A DNA stretch of 64,000 nt from Flectonema sp. DT1601 (taxonomy: Eukaryota; Euglenozoa; Diplonemea; Diplonemida; Diplonemidae): NCBI GenBank assembly GCA_964019425.1, contig OZ025845.1, positions 1 through 64,000 on the forward strand, written 5' to 3'. The position numbers and the translations under genes are program-made. Below, one piece after another: positions 44,880 through 54,725 of the stretch. The notes beneath the pieces were generated by a model, which did not search any database, was not told the origin of the DNA, and was given only the letters and a program-made list of their open reading frames with translations. Position 1 is the first letter of the stretch; each line of letters begins with the position of its first letter.

Positions 44880-44883
44880 CTAG
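44877..44883 (+). promoter_or_regulatory. Candidate leaky stop TGA-CTAG between ORF1 and ORF2
   Basis: The ORF1 stop TGA is followed by CTAG, the context known from viral and metazoan studies to promote stop-codon readthrough. The frame after it is open through the 2A peptide to the end of ORF2, with no ATG before the endonuclease domain. Function is inferred. Confidence 0.6.
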
Positions 44884-44945
44884 ATGAAGATGACGATGAT
44901 TTAAATCCGACCAACTCACTCACAGAAAAGAATACGGCTCGTGAA

Positions 44946-44987
44946 CTGCTGCTTCAGGCAGGCGATGTCGAACGCAACCCTGGCCCT
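44946..44987 (+). other. 2A (StopGo) peptide coding sequence, element 1
   Basis: It encodes LLLQAGDVERNPGP, 22 codons after the ORF1 TGA and in the same frame. ORF2 would begin with the final proline, followed within ten residues by the endonuclease start LSWNCRS. Confidence 0.94.
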
Positions 44988-47900
44988 GACGACTCCCTCA
45001 TATCACTACTAAGCTGGAACTGTCGATCAATGGGGAACAAAGGTGCCTACATACACAAGCTGCTCAATGCCTATGCGCCTGACGTACTGTGCCTGCAAGA
45101 AACTTGGACAAAAGATGTAGTCTCACACACGGATTATTTTACCTATCGGAATGATAGGGCAACACGGGGTGGTGGGGTTATTACTATGGTGAAGAAATGC
45201 CACACTCAGCAGCGTTCTGATATCGTACTTCCGCCTCACTTAAATGATGTTGAAGTTGTAAAGGTCAACATAGGTGGAAAGATTGACATCTTAAATATTT
45301 ATGCTCCCCCGGGATGCAAGATCAGAAAGTCAGATCTTCCAGTCTCAACGAAAGCAATCGTCGCGGGTGACTTTAATGCCCATCATCCGGTGTGGTCATC
45401 AAAATCGACGCCAGCAGGTTCTACTCTACATGAATGGGCAGCACACAATGATCTACTGGTAGCCAACAAGATGGGGTCAATCACAAGGCCTTTTCCTAAT
45501 ATCCCGGGGGGCGGTACCTCGCCGGACGTAGTATTTTTTCAAAACTCGATGATTCTGGAAGAATTCTCTGTAATTAGAGAAGATAATAAACATGGATCTG
45601 ATCACCGACCTCTCTACACCGTACTGGATCCCATGTGTCAACTTACACGGGCCACGATAGGTTCTAAGAAACGCGTAGTGTGGGACTTCAAGTCTACGGA
45701 CTGGAACTGCTTTGGAAATATGCTCGATAAGAGAATTAGAAAATCGAAACTCTCCAACGATGCAACTGCGAATGCTAAGCTCTTTAACAACATACTGCAT
45801 GAAGTAGCGGCTAAATTCATTCGTCGACGTGTCCTTTTCAAAGGGAAACGGAGACGAAAGTGGAAGACGTCAACTCCAGATTCCACCAAATCGAAGGGTG
45901 TCCACCTACGTGATCAACTTGACAAGGGTAACAACTTTGCCTTTGCGTTTAAGAAGATCAAAGAACTGCAGCAAGATGCTGGTAAAGATATCAGTGTCAA
46001 CAACATCTCTGACTGCGATCTCCCATCAGCATTCTTGGACCTGTTTGTCTCGAAATCGGAAATATTATCGCTAGAGGCCCCCGCACTCTCAGAAGGTGAT
46101 AATGAAATGGATATTTGCTGTGATTTCACAATGGCTGAAATTAAAGCTGCGATTAAGAACCTGAAGACCCGCAAGGCTGCAGGACCTGATGGAGTTCACA
46201 ATGAGATGATCAAAAACTTCACTCCGGCAACAGTGGAATATCTCTTGAGAATTATTAACACTTCCTGGAAGACTTCAAAAGTACCGTACCAGTGGAAACA
46301 AGGTTTAATCAAGCCTATGTTCAAGGCTGGAAAACCTCGAAATGAACTGAAGAGTTTCAGACCCATTACGCTCACATCGGTTGTTGGGAAACTTGCGGAG
46401 AGGCTCGTGTATGACCGACTCATGCACTGGCTCACTAAACATTCGTCACTCAGCCCACTACAGGCTGGATTCAGAAGGGGGAGAAATACCTGCGAACAGA
46501 TCACCGTTTTGGTAGATGCCGTCGTAAGGATGCACATGAAGAGAAAGAGATCGGTGTTCTTATCGTTTGATTTTACTGCTGCGTTTGACAGGATCAACCA
46601 TAAGATACTTTTATTAAAATTGGTAAAGATGGGTGTTCCGAATGTTATTATCAGATGGATCACAGACTTTCTTACAAACAGGAAGGTTAGAGTTGAAGCG
46701 AATGGTTATCTTAGCGAATTCCGTACTCTGGCTAAGGGGGTTCCACAGGGATCGATCCTGGGTCCTCTTCTCTATCTTATCTACGTTGATGACCTCTGCA
46801 AGATTTTGGAACTGGAGAAAGAAACAACGACGTCTGCTCTGTATGCGGATGATACAGCATGTGTAGTATCTGGACATAACATGGATGAAGCTCTTTCAAA
46901 TGCTCAAATAATACTTGATAAAGTGGATCAATGGTGTTCTGACAACGACATGGCCCTGTCGGTCTCAAAGACCTGTGCTCTTAAGATGAAAGTCCGTACG
47001 AAGGATACGATTCTCAACGACACCTGCAATCGCGAATTACTATTTTCCAGATCTGTTGTGGAAAACGTTATCAAAATGGACTATAGTGACATTGAAAAGA
47101 GTATCAACTTAAACTCTTCTAGACCCATGCTTCAAAGCGGCGAAACTATTCTCGAGGTTGATGGAACTCCGATCAAAACGCAAGACGAACTTGACAACGT
47201 GATGTTGCGGAATATTGTTCTCGAAGACAACGTGATGGTGGTGAAAGCCAGATTTAAAACCGCATTTCTGTTGCCAATCGTGGACTCAGTGAAATACCTC
47301 GGAGTTCACATCGACGACAGACTCACTTTCCACAAACAGGTGGCTAAGATTCATGAAGAACTGAAAAAGGGAATATCTCTGCTTCAATGCCTTCAACCGT
47401 ATGATCTTGACTACAAAACGCTAAATATGGTCAAGAACCTTTACGTAACTGCGAGAATCTCTTATGCGCTCGATAGCTTTGGTTGGTTGATAAGCAACAG
47501 CGTTGATAGTATTGATTTCGAACTGAGGAAGGTTGCCAGGCTGGTTACTGGATGCAGCAGGTGCACACCGAGAGAACTTCTACTGTGGGAAGCGGACATG
47601 CTTCCTTTTAAACGTCAGATTGAAAAGCAAACCAAGATAGCGTACTACAGGTATAAAGCCATGACTTGGATACCTAGTACCAACAGACTCGCCTCAACCC
47701 AAAGCTACTGGGCTGGCCTCCTTCCTGGCATTGACAGCCAGCGTGAAAGCCAGTGCCTTGTACAGCCTGACTCGATGGAACCCTGGGTATCTCCGACAAA
47801 CCTTAGGATTAGCAACGGCTGCGGATTTCCGAAGTCCGCGAACCCTGCGGTGGACAAAGAAAAATTCATGTCGTACATTGGAACGTTGCCTCCTGTCGAC

Positions 47901-48791
47901 ATGGTAATCAACTGCGATGGCTCCTACTCTGCTTCCGGCGCGGCCGGTGCGGCTCATATTGCCAAGTCACGTAGCGGCCTTCGATCTGCTTACGCGTCTA
48001 GGCTTTATCAAGCTGACTGCAGCTACAGGGCTGAACAACATGCTCTGAAGAACGCGGCTAGACATCTGAGAACAGTGTTTAGCAAAGATCCTTCAATGAG
48101 ATCTGTAAGGCTATTCACGGACTCAAAATCCCTTCTGGATGAACTGCTGGGTGGAAGGTGCAGACAGAGGAATACTGAGTCCCTCAAGATACTAGAATAC
48201 CTGCGCATGTGTGAAATGAAAGTGCATTTGCAATTCATCCCCTCACACATTGGAATCGAGTTTCACGATGAAGTTGACGCGCTTGCAAAGGAAGCAGCGC
48301 ACAACAAGAACATCCGACCTGTGCTAGTCAAAGGCACTTACTTCTCGCGATCATCACATGTTAAGCGCTGCATCAAAAAGGATCTGCTTAACGTGAGTGG
48401 TTACACCTGCTACAAACACCTCATCGGAGGCCGTTCCGTTAAATACCCTCCTGGGATGGAAAGAGCCGACGAGATACGGATAGCGAACTTCCGGACAGGA
48501 TGTCACCCGCTAATTCAGAACTGGCGCAAGAAAATCGACTGCCCATTTTGTGGCGAACCGTCCTCACAGGTTCACCTGCTGCAGGGATGTCAATCTCCCA
48601 AACTCGACTCTGCCAGGTTCAAAATCCTGGGCTTCTCAACACTGACCGGCAAGTGGGATCGCGATCGAGAACTTATTATTGCCAACGAAATTCCTAACCT
48701 TGAAGCTCTCTTCACTTTGGCGTGGCTTCCATCACTCGCGTTGATCATAAGGTGGATGGAACAGACATCTAACCTTAGACTTTGGAAGTAA
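44985..48791 (+). CDS. ORF2 of element 1: endonuclease, reverse transcriptase, RNase H, zinc knuckle
   Basis: About 1268 codons from the 2A proline to TAA. The APE endonuclease (45010-45660) has LSWNCRS, LQETW, YAPPG, GDFNAHHPVW and SDHRP. The RT (about 46150-46990) has FDFTAAFDRINH, GVPQGSILGPLL and LYADD. An insert after the RT (LEVDGTPIKTQDELD) resembles a PDZ-binding or clamp-like segment of unknown role. RNase H (47900-48300) keeps the acidic residues in CDGSYS, EQHALKN, TDSKSLLDEL and DEVDALAKEA. The end has a CPFC...HLLQGC knuckle. The first ATG (45030) is already inside the endonuclease fold, so ordinary initiation would give a defective enzyme. Confidence 0.92.
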   Translation, partial: PDDSLISLLSWNCRSMGNKGAYIHKLLNAYAPDVLCLQETWTKDVVSHTDYFTYRNDRATRGGGVITMVKKCHTQQRSDIVLPPHLNDVEVVKVNIGGKIDILNIYAPPGCKIRKSDLPVSTKAIVAGDFNAHHPVWSSKSTPAGSTLHEWAAHNDLLVANKMGSITRPFPNIPGGGTSPDVVFFQNSMILEEFSVIREDNKHGSDHRPLYTVLDPMCQLTRATIGSKKRVVWDFKSTDWNCFGNMLDKRIRKSKLSNDATANAKLFNNILHEVAAKFIRRRVLFKGKRRRKWKTSTPDSTKSKGVHLRDQLDKGNNFAFAFKKIKELQQDAGKDISVNNISDCDLPSAFLDLFVSKSEILSLEAPALSEGDNEMDICCDFTMAEIKAAIKNLKTRKAAGPDGVHNEMIKNFTPATVEYLLRIINTSWKTSKVPYQWKQGLIKPMFKAGKPRNELKSFRPITLTSVVGKLAERLVYDRLMHWLTKHSSLSPLQAGFRRGRNTCEQITVLVDAVVRMHMKRKRSVFLSFDFTAAFDRINHKILLLKLVKMGVPNVIIRWITDFLTNRKVRVEANGYLSEFRTLAKGVPQGSILGPLLYLIYVDDLCKILELEKETTTSALYADDTACVVSGHNMDEALSNAQIILDKVDQWCSDNDMALSVSKTCALKMKVRTKDTILNDTCNRELLFSRSVVENVIKMDYSDIEKSINLNSSRPMLQSGETILEVDGTPIKTQDELDNVMLRNIVLEDNVMVVKARFKTAFLLPIVDSVKYLGVHIDDRLTFHKQVAKIHEELKKGISLLQCLQPYDLDYKTLNMVKNLYVTARISYALDSFGWLISNSVDSIDFELRKVARLVTGCSRCTPRELLLWEADMLPFKRQIEKQTKIAYYRYKAMTWIPSTNRLASTQSYWAGLLPGIDSQRESQCLVQPDSMEPWVSPTNLRISNGCGFPKSANPAVDKEKFMSYIGTLPPVDMVINCDGSYSASGAAGAAHIAKSRSGLRSAYASRLYQADCSYRAEQHALKNAARHLRTVFSKDPSMRSVRLFTDSKSLLDELLGGRCRQRNTESLKILEYLRMCEMKVHLQFIPSHIGIEFHDEVDALAKEAAHNKNIRPVLVKGTYFSRSSHVKRCIKKDLLNVSGYTCYKHLIGGRSVKYPPGMERADEIRIANFRTGCHPLIQNWRKKIDCPFCGEPSSQVHLLQGCQSPKLDSARFKILGFSTLTGKWDRDRELIIANEIPNLEALFTLAWLPSLALIIRWMEQTSNLRLWK

Positions 48792-49272
48792 AGTAGGTGA
48801 CATGTAGTCGCCAATATCAATTTGTTATTATTTTAGTATTTTCATCATTATCAATCGTCTCCTGGTTGGGTAACTGCACATCACCTTCGGTGTTGTCGCA
48901 GTGTCTCTTCCAACACTCCTGTCTCCTTTTTCTCCTATTCTCCTTATAAATTTCTCTTGAGGGCAGGCCTTCGGGCTGTTCAAGTGGTCTTTGACCACCG
49001 CTCTAGTTATATGCTCGATTCTTTGTTTTTCCTTATCGATGGTAGGAATGGTAACCGAATTAGCTTCGTGTGTCCAATTTCAAGGACGCGTGACCATTTA
49101 TTTTTTCCCGTTGCCGCTCTTCTTACGTCCTCAGGCGGAGCCTACCTATGTTTCCCGTGTTTTCCAATTTGTCAGACTTAAGTCAAAAAGAAAGTATTAA
49201 AGAAAGACAAAACAAAGAAGTGAAAAGAACAAAAACAAAGAGTCTGGAAGCACAAACGAGTGTAACCAAACA
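48792..49272 (+). ncRNA. Structured 3' region of element 1
   Basis: Predicted by eye: a UUCG-capped hairpin near 48878-48894 (CAC-CUUCGG-GUG core), a hairpin near 48901-48916 (GUGU...ACAC), a second UUCG hairpin near 48962-48978, and a perfect six-pair hairpin near 48983-48998 (GUGGUC-UUU-GACCAC). The region from about 48831 is nearly identical to the tail of element 2. It is likely the RNA signal recognised by the reverse transcriptase. It is part of the element transcript, not a separate gene. Confidence 0.6.
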
Positions 49273-50184
49273 AAGAAGTGCGGAACCTGCGTCATTCGTA
49301 GGGTATTTGTCACCCCGATTTGTGGCAAAGATTTCACTGCCGCAAGAGAAGACGCCATCGAGCCACCACAGCCGGACCCAGTTCTATTCGTACAAGACTG
49401 GAGTAAATCAGCAGAGAGCACTCTCACCACTAAGGTGAAAGAATTAATTAAAAAGTGGGAGCTGAAGACATCGCCCTTCGGATTTAAAAAATGCGATATG
49501 CACACATCTATGGCGATCCGTGTGCCAAACTTCAGAATTTCTGAAATTCTGGAATACAACAACAGCGACACCTCCAGTGAGAAGAGAGATCTATTCATCA
49601 GAAACCCATCTTGGTCTAATGGCCAAGACTCTTGGAACACAGTTCAGTTCGTTAAGGACTTGGGCTTCAAAGCGGTGCTGGGCAAACTTTCAGTTCTTTC
49701 AGCAATCAAAGGTAGCTTCTACATCACGAAGTTCCGAGAGTGCTTTGGGCTGAAAGTTCAACCCGGGTTTACTCAAAAAGTGAGAGAATCACTCGGGGAT
49801 TCTCTGAAACCCGCACTGCCGACTGGTCAGCGTTTTATAATTAAATCACTGGCTATTAAGAAGTTCACGACGCAACAGATCAGCGATCACCTGTTGCACG
49901 CATACAAGTGGAGTCACACAATTGTGGCTAGTTTTCATAAGGGAGGCAACAAAACGTTAATTGCAATCTCTGAATCGGTTCCATCACCAAGCTTCGTCGA
50001 CATGGGTAAAGATGCGTACCTTGTAATCAACATGGAAACTAAAAGAGAAAAGCCGGTCAAATTGGGGCCGACCTTCAACCCGGGCAAGGGTCCAGTTATA
50101 TCTGGTGATCTGAAGCGACACTGTGCTGAAGAACCAACCGATACTACTGAAACGACTGATGTGGAAATGGATAATTCAAACTGA
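49273..50184 (+). pseudogene. ORF1 of element 2, lacking its N-terminal part
   Basis: The frame is open from 49222 across the junction and matches element 1's ORF1 from CGTCVIRRVFVTPICGKDF onwards (about 300 residues), with PDPVLFVQDWSKSAE, LFIRNPSWSNG and FYITKFRECFGLKV. It has no ATG upstream of the conserved part. It ends NSN-TGA at 50182-50184, followed by CTTG. The next codons in the same frame lead without a stop to the 2A peptide. The missing N-terminus is best explained by incomplete reverse transcription. Confidence 0.82.
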
Positions 50185-50310
50185 CTTGACAAACGAACAC
50201 CGTCAACTTCAAATTCTAAAAATGACTCACATCATAGTAAAGTTCTGGTGAAGCCGACTACTGTAACAGCACCGACTATCTCTCAAACTGAAAAAGAACT
50301 GACCCGAAGT

Positions 50311-50352
50311 TTATTACTGCTGGCAGGCGACGTTGAACGCAACCCTGGACCT
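50311..50352 (+). other. 2A (StopGo) peptide coding sequence, element 2
   Basis: It encodes LLLLAGDVERNPGP, 42 codons after the ORF1 TGA and in the same frame. No ATG lies between that TGA and the endonuclease domain. Confidence 0.94.
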
Positions 50353-53300
50353 GAAAATTCGTTACTCTCAGTGTTGAGCTGGAACTGTAGATCGATAAGT
50401 CAGAAGGGGTCTTATATTCAAAGACTCCTTTCTCACTACTCGCCGGATGTACTGTGCTTACAGGAAACCTGGTCGAAGGAACACATTTCGCACCCTGGCT
50501 ATTATACATATAGGAAGGACAGAAATACAAAAGGTGGTGGCATTATAATAATGGCAAAGAGATGCTTCTCACAAGGAATCAGTGATGAAGAATTGTTTTC
50601 GAGAACAAGCGGTATCGAAGCTATGATGCTGAATGTTGGTGGTGTCAATGTTATTAACGTTTACGCTCCCCCTGGGTGTATCATTAGAGAAGATGATCTT
50701 CCGATCACAACGAAGTCTATTATTGCGGGCGACTTCAACGCACACAACCTCGTCTGGTCTACCAGGACAACCAAATCTGGTAAAGAATTATTTAATTGGG
50801 CGGATCGCAATGACGTTCTCGTAGCAAACAGACCTGGTCAAATAACTCGGCCCAAACACGACATTCCTGGCGGTGGTACCTCACCTGACGTTATATTCTT
50901 TAAAGGATCAATTGTATTAGAAGAATTTTCAATCATAAATGAAGACAGTAAACATAACTCGGATCATCGACCTCTACTCGCTATCTTCGACACAATGGCT
51001 CACCTCTCTCAAGCAACAGTTGGAGCAAGGAGACGAACTGTCTGGGATTTCAAATCTACAAACTGGAGTGCTTTCAGACAGCAACTTGATAGAAGAATTG
51101 ATAGGGCTAAGTTCTCGGATGATGCCACTGGTAATGTTGGATTATTAAATAACATAATACATGAAGTAGCTGCGAGGAACGTGCGGAGGAGAATCTTATT
51201 TAAGGGCAAGCGCCGACGTAAGTGGAAGACCTCTTCACCTGAATCTATAAAATCAAAAGGTAGTCACCTGAAAGACCAACTGAGGAAGGGGAACAACTTT
51301 AACTTCGCCTTCAAGAAGATTAAAGAACTCCAACAGGACGCTGGTAAGGACATCAGCGTATCAAATATATCTGAGAACGATTTACCTGCAGCATTTCTGG
51401 ACCTCTTTGTGGCCGATGGGGATGCTGCTAAACTCGAAGCCCCTTCATTGAAGAAAGAAGACTTGGAATTGGACATCTGTTGTGACTTCACAGATACCGA
51501 GATATCAGCAGCAATTAAAAACCTGAAGCCTCGCAAAGCAGCAGGCCCTGACGGTATTCACAACGAAATGCTTAAGAACTTATCTCAGAAGGCAGTTGAC
51601 TGTTTATTAAAGGTGATCAATTCTTCGTGGAGATCCTCCAATGTTCCATATCTTTGGAAACAGGGGTTAATCAAACCGATGTTCAAGTCGGGCAAACCGC
51701 GGAACGATATTAAAAGCTACAGACCAATCACACTCACTTCGGTTGTTGGCAAACTGGCTGAGAGGTTGGTGTACGACAGGCTCATGCATTGGCTTACCGA
51801 AAACTCAGCACTCAGTCCGATTCAAGCTGGCTTCAGACGGGGCAGAAATACCTGCGAACAAATCACAATTCTGGTGGACGCCATGGTAAACAACCACACG
51901 AAGGGGAGGAGGTCAGTCTTCTTGTCATTCGATTTCACAGCAGCCTTCGATAGGATTAACCATCGAATTTTACTTTCAAAACTACAAAGAATGGGCATCC
52001 CAACCTTCATCGTTCGATGGATAACGGACTTTCTAACCAATAGGAAGGTCAGAGTTGATGCAAATGGACATTTCAGTAAGTTTCGTACGCTGTCAAAAGG
52101 AGTGCCTCAAGGATCAATCTTAGGCCCACTACTCTATTTAATATATGTTGACGATCTGTGTAAGATTCTCTCACAAGAGAAGGAAACGACTTTGACCGCA
52201 CTGTATGCAGACGACACCGCTTGTGCAGTATTTGGCTCGACCATGGACGAAGCAATCTCAAACGCTCAACGAATACTTGACATCGTTGACAAGTGGTGCC
52301 GTGATAATGACATGGCACTTTCAGTCTCCAAGACTTGCGCTCTGAAAATGGATATTCAATCGAAAGAAGTAACCCTGACTGATACTAGCGACCGCGAACT
52401 CTTATTCTCAAAATCACTGGAAGTACGTTCGTTAGATATTGACTATTTTGATCTAGACAGCGTGATCAACACGACGACGACAAGGCCCACTTTACTGAGT
52501 GGTGAAACGATCCTCGAAGTAGAGGGGAAACCCATCAGGACTCAACAAGAATTAGAAGATTTACTGATGTTGAACATCCACGACGAGATGAATGTCAAAG
52601 CGAAAATTAAAATTGCCTTCCTACTGCCGATCACGGACTCAGTGAAATATCTGGGTGTTTACATTGATAACAGGCTCAGGTTTGATAAACAGTTAGAGAA
52701 AATACACGACGAACTGAAGAAAGGGATCTCCCTTCTGCAGTGCCTCCAGCCATATGAATTGGACTACAAGACCCTAAAGATGGTTAAAAACTTGTACGTG
52801 ACAGCGAGGATTTCCTATGCACTGGACAGCTTTGGTTGGTTGCTCAACCAGCATAAAACGGATGCTATCGACTTCGAGATGAGAAAAATAGCGAGACTCG
52901 TAACAGGATGCAGCAGATGTACTCCGAGGGAGTTGCTCCTTTGGGAAGCCGACATCTTACCGTTTAAAAGACAAATCGAAAAGCAGACTAAAATTGCCTA
53001 TTTCAGGTACAAAGCCATGACCTGGGTGCCGGACACCAACTCACTCGCATCGCCTCGAAGCTTCTGGGGTGGCCTCATTCCCCGTTCTGAAGGTCAACTA
53101 GAAAGTGTGGGGATCGTTCAACCTGACTCTATCAAACCTTGGATTGCTTCGGACAATGTTCAAATCAGCAACAGCTGCGGTTTTACAAAATCCCCTGATC
53201 CCGCAGTGGACAGGGAGAAATTCCTTACCTACAACGCGACACTTCCTCCGGTGGACATGGTGATCAACTGTGACGGTTCATACTCTTCGAATGCGTCAGG

Positions 53301-54165
53301 CGCGGCTCTCATTGCTAGGTCACGAGACGGAAAGAAACGTGCTCATGCGACCAGATTAGTGCGTGCGGATTGCAGCTACAGAACTGAGCAACATGCCTTG
53401 AAAAATGCGGCAAACTACTTAAACTGGAAGGTACAGAAAGACGGGCTAACTAAGTCAGTCAGAATCTATACCGACTCAAAATCATTGTTGGACGAGTTGA
53501 AGGGTGGCAGGTGTAAACAGAGAAACACCAGATCCCTCGGCATCCTCGAGAACCTACGGAACTGCGGTATGAAAGTACATCTTCAATTCATCCCTTCTCA
53601 TATGGGGATAGAAGCACACGACGAAGTTGATGAACTTGCTAAGAAATCGGCTCACAACAGATACCTCCCTCAAATCCCAATCCGAGGATCCTTCTTCTAT
53701 CACAAATCCCGAGTGAGGAGGGGGATCACGAAGGACATTTGGAACAGAATTGGTTACACTTGCTATAAAAACACCGTCAAAGGTGCCGCGATAAAATATC
53801 CTCCCGACATGAAAAGGAGCGATGAAATCAGAATTGCGAATTTTAGAACGGGGTGTCATCCACTGATGCAAAACTGGCGGAAAGCCATCAAATGTCCATT
53901 CTGCCATAGCGCTCCATCCAACCAACTCCACCTACTCGTAGGCTGTCCATCACAGAAACTCGATGCAGCCAGATATGAAATCCTTGGCTTTTCTACATTG
54001 ACAGGCAAATGGGACCGATCAAGTGATCTAATCCTCATCAACGGCATTCCTGCCAGTCTTGGCTCAATCTTTGCCACCAGCTGGCTTCCTTCAGTAGCGA
54101 TGTTGATCAGGTGGATGGAACAAGCATCCAACCTGAGACTTTGGAATTGTGTAGGTGACACGTAG
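50350..54165 (+). CDS. ORF2 of element 2: endonuclease, reverse transcriptase, RNase H, zinc knuckle
   Basis: About 1271 codons from the 2A proline to TAG at 54163-54165, open throughout. The endonuclease has LSWNCRS, LQETW, GDFNAHNLVW and SDHRP. The RT has FDFTAAFDRINH (near 51930), GVPQGSILGPLL (near 52100) and LYADD (near 52203). RNase H keeps CDGSYS, EQHALKN, TDSKSLLDEL and DEVDELAKK. The zinc knuckle CPFC...HLLVGC lies near 53890. It is collinear with ORF2 of element 1 but substituted at roughly a third of positions in the stretches I compared by eye. The first methionine lies inside the endonuclease domain, as in element 1. Confidence 0.92.
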   Translation, partial: PENSLLSVLSWNCRSISQKGSYIQRLLSHYSPDVLCLQETWSKEHISHPGYYTYRKDRNTKGGGIIIMAKRCFSQGISDEELFSRTSGIEAMMLNVGGVNVINVYAPPGCIIREDDLPITTKSIIAGDFNAHNLVWSTRTTKSGKELFNWADRNDVLVANRPGQITRPKHDIPGGGTSPDVIFFKGSIVLEEFSIINEDSKHNSDHRPLLAIFDTMAHLSQATVGARRRTVWDFKSTNWSAFRQQLDRRIDRAKFSDDATGNVGLLNNIIHEVAARNVRRRILFKGKRRRKWKTSSPESIKSKGSHLKDQLRKGNNFNFAFKKIKELQQDAGKDISVSNISENDLPAAFLDLFVADGDAAKLEAPSLKKEDLELDICCDFTDTEISAAIKNLKPRKAAGPDGIHNEMLKNLSQKAVDCLLKVINSSWRSSNVPYLWKQGLIKPMFKSGKPRNDIKSYRPITLTSVVGKLAERLVYDRLMHWLTENSALSPIQAGFRRGRNTCEQITILVDAMVNNHTKGRRSVFLSFDFTAAFDRINHRILLSKLQRMGIPTFIVRWITDFLTNRKVRVDANGHFSKFRTLSKGVPQGSILGPLLYLIYVDDLCKILSQEKETTLTALYADDTACAVFGSTMDEAISNAQRILDIVDKWCRDNDMALSVSKTCALKMDIQSKEVTLTDTSDRELLFSKSLEVRSLDIDYFDLDSVINTTTTRPTLLSGETILEVEGKPIRTQQELEDLLMLNIHDEMNVKAKIKIAFLLPITDSVKYLGVYIDNRLRFDKQLEKIHDELKKGISLLQCLQPYELDYKTLKMVKNLYVTARISYALDSFGWLLNQHKTDAIDFEMRKIARLVTGCSRCTPRELLLWEADILPFKRQIEKQTKIAYFRYKAMTWVPDTNSLASPRSFWGGLIPRSEGQLESVGIVQPDSIKPWIASDNVQISNSCGFTKSPDPAVDREKFLTYNATLPPVDMVINCDGSYSSNASGAALIARSRDGKKRAHATRLVRADCSYRTEQHALKNAANYLNWKVQKDGLTKSVRIYTDSKSLLDELKGGRCKQRNTRSLGILENLRNCGMKVHLQFIPSHMGIEAHDEVDELAKKSAHNRYLPQIPIRGSFFYHKSRVRRGITKDIWNRIGYTCYKNTVKGAAIKYPPDMKRSDEIRIANFRTGCHPLMQNWRKAIKCPFCHSAPSNQLHLLVGCPSQKLDAARYEILGFSTLTGKWDRSSDLILINGIPASLGSIFATSWLPSVAMLIRWMEQASNLRLWNCVGDT

Positions 54166-54641
54166 TCGCCATTTAAGTGTTTTATCAATATTTAGTATTT
54201 TCATCATTATCAATCATCTCCTGGTTGGGTAACTGCACATCACCTTCGGTGTTGTCGCAGTGTCTCTTCCAACACTCCTGTCTCCTTTTTCTCCTATTCT
54301 CCTTATAAATTTCTCTTGAGGGCAGGCCTTCGGGCTGTTCAAGTGGTCTTTGACCACCGCTCTAGTTATATGCTCGATTCTTTGTTTTTCCTTATCGATG
54401 GTAGGAATGGTAACCGAATTAGCTTCGTGTGTCCAATTTCAAGGACGCGTGACCATTTATTTTTTCCCGTTGCCGCTCTTCTTACGTCCTCAGGCGGAGC
54501 CTACCTATGTTTCCCGTGTTTTCCAATTTGTCAGACTTAAACCAAAAGAAAGTATAAAAGAAAGACAAAACAAAGAAGTGAAAAGAACAAAAACAAAGAG
54601 TCTGGAAGCACAGACGAGTGTAACCAAAAAAAAAAAAAAAG
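54166..54641 (+). ncRNA. Structured 3' region of element 2 with A tail
   Basis: From about 54192 to 54625 it is almost base-for-base the same as 48831-49270, including a 225-base stretch (54316-54540) whose conceptual translation is identical to 48957-49181. The same UUCG and GUGGUC hairpins are present. It ends in about 15 A. It is part of the element transcript. Confidence 0.6.
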
Positions 54642-54653
54642 CTGGGTTACAGA

Positions 54654-54725
54654 TCCTCGGTAGTATAGAGGTCAGTATTTCCGCCTGTCACGCGGAAGAC
54701 CCGGGTTCAATTCCCGGCCGGGGAA
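54654..54725 (+). tRNA. tRNA-Asp(GTC)
   Basis: A 72-base intronless tRNA. The acceptor stem TCCTCGG pairs with CCGGGGA (one T-G), the anticodon stem TCCGC/GCGGA carries loop CTGTCAC (anticodon GTC), and the T-arm is CCGGG-TTCAATT-CCCGG. The discriminator is A, followed by a T run as a Pol III terminator. It closely resembles the standard eukaryotic tRNA-Asp and looks functional. Confidence 0.95.

Larger units (their letters stand above)
43140..49272 (+). mobile_element. 2A-bearing non-LTR retrotransposon with RNase H, element 1
   Basis: ORF1 (43230-44879), in-frame TGA, 2A, ORF2 with APE endonuclease, RT, RNase H and a zinc knuckle, then a structured 3' region to about 49270. The domain order is that of the I/ingi group. 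The 5' limit is approximate, as no target duplication or terminal signal could be placed. The 3' end runs straight into element 2 without poly(A). All catalytic motifs look intact. Confidence 0.85.
49273..54640 (+). mobile_element. 2A-bearing non-LTR retrotransposon with RNase H, element 2 (5'-truncated)
   Basis: It begins inside ORF1, at the codons equivalent to KKGGVCEIRRV of element 1, directly after element 1's tail. Then follow the rest of ORF1, in-frame TGA, 2A, an intact ORF2, and a 3' region ending in about 15 A (54627-54641). The coding sequence is clearly diverged from element 1, while the 3' region is almost identical. The element ends 13 bases before tRNA-Asp and has the same orientation. 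Confidence 0.88.

Noticed and set aside
48957-49181. A 74-codon ORF found identically at 54316-54540
   Set aside because: The identity reflects the shared 3' region of the two elements. It starts at TTG, lies in a structured tail, and has no recognisable protein features.
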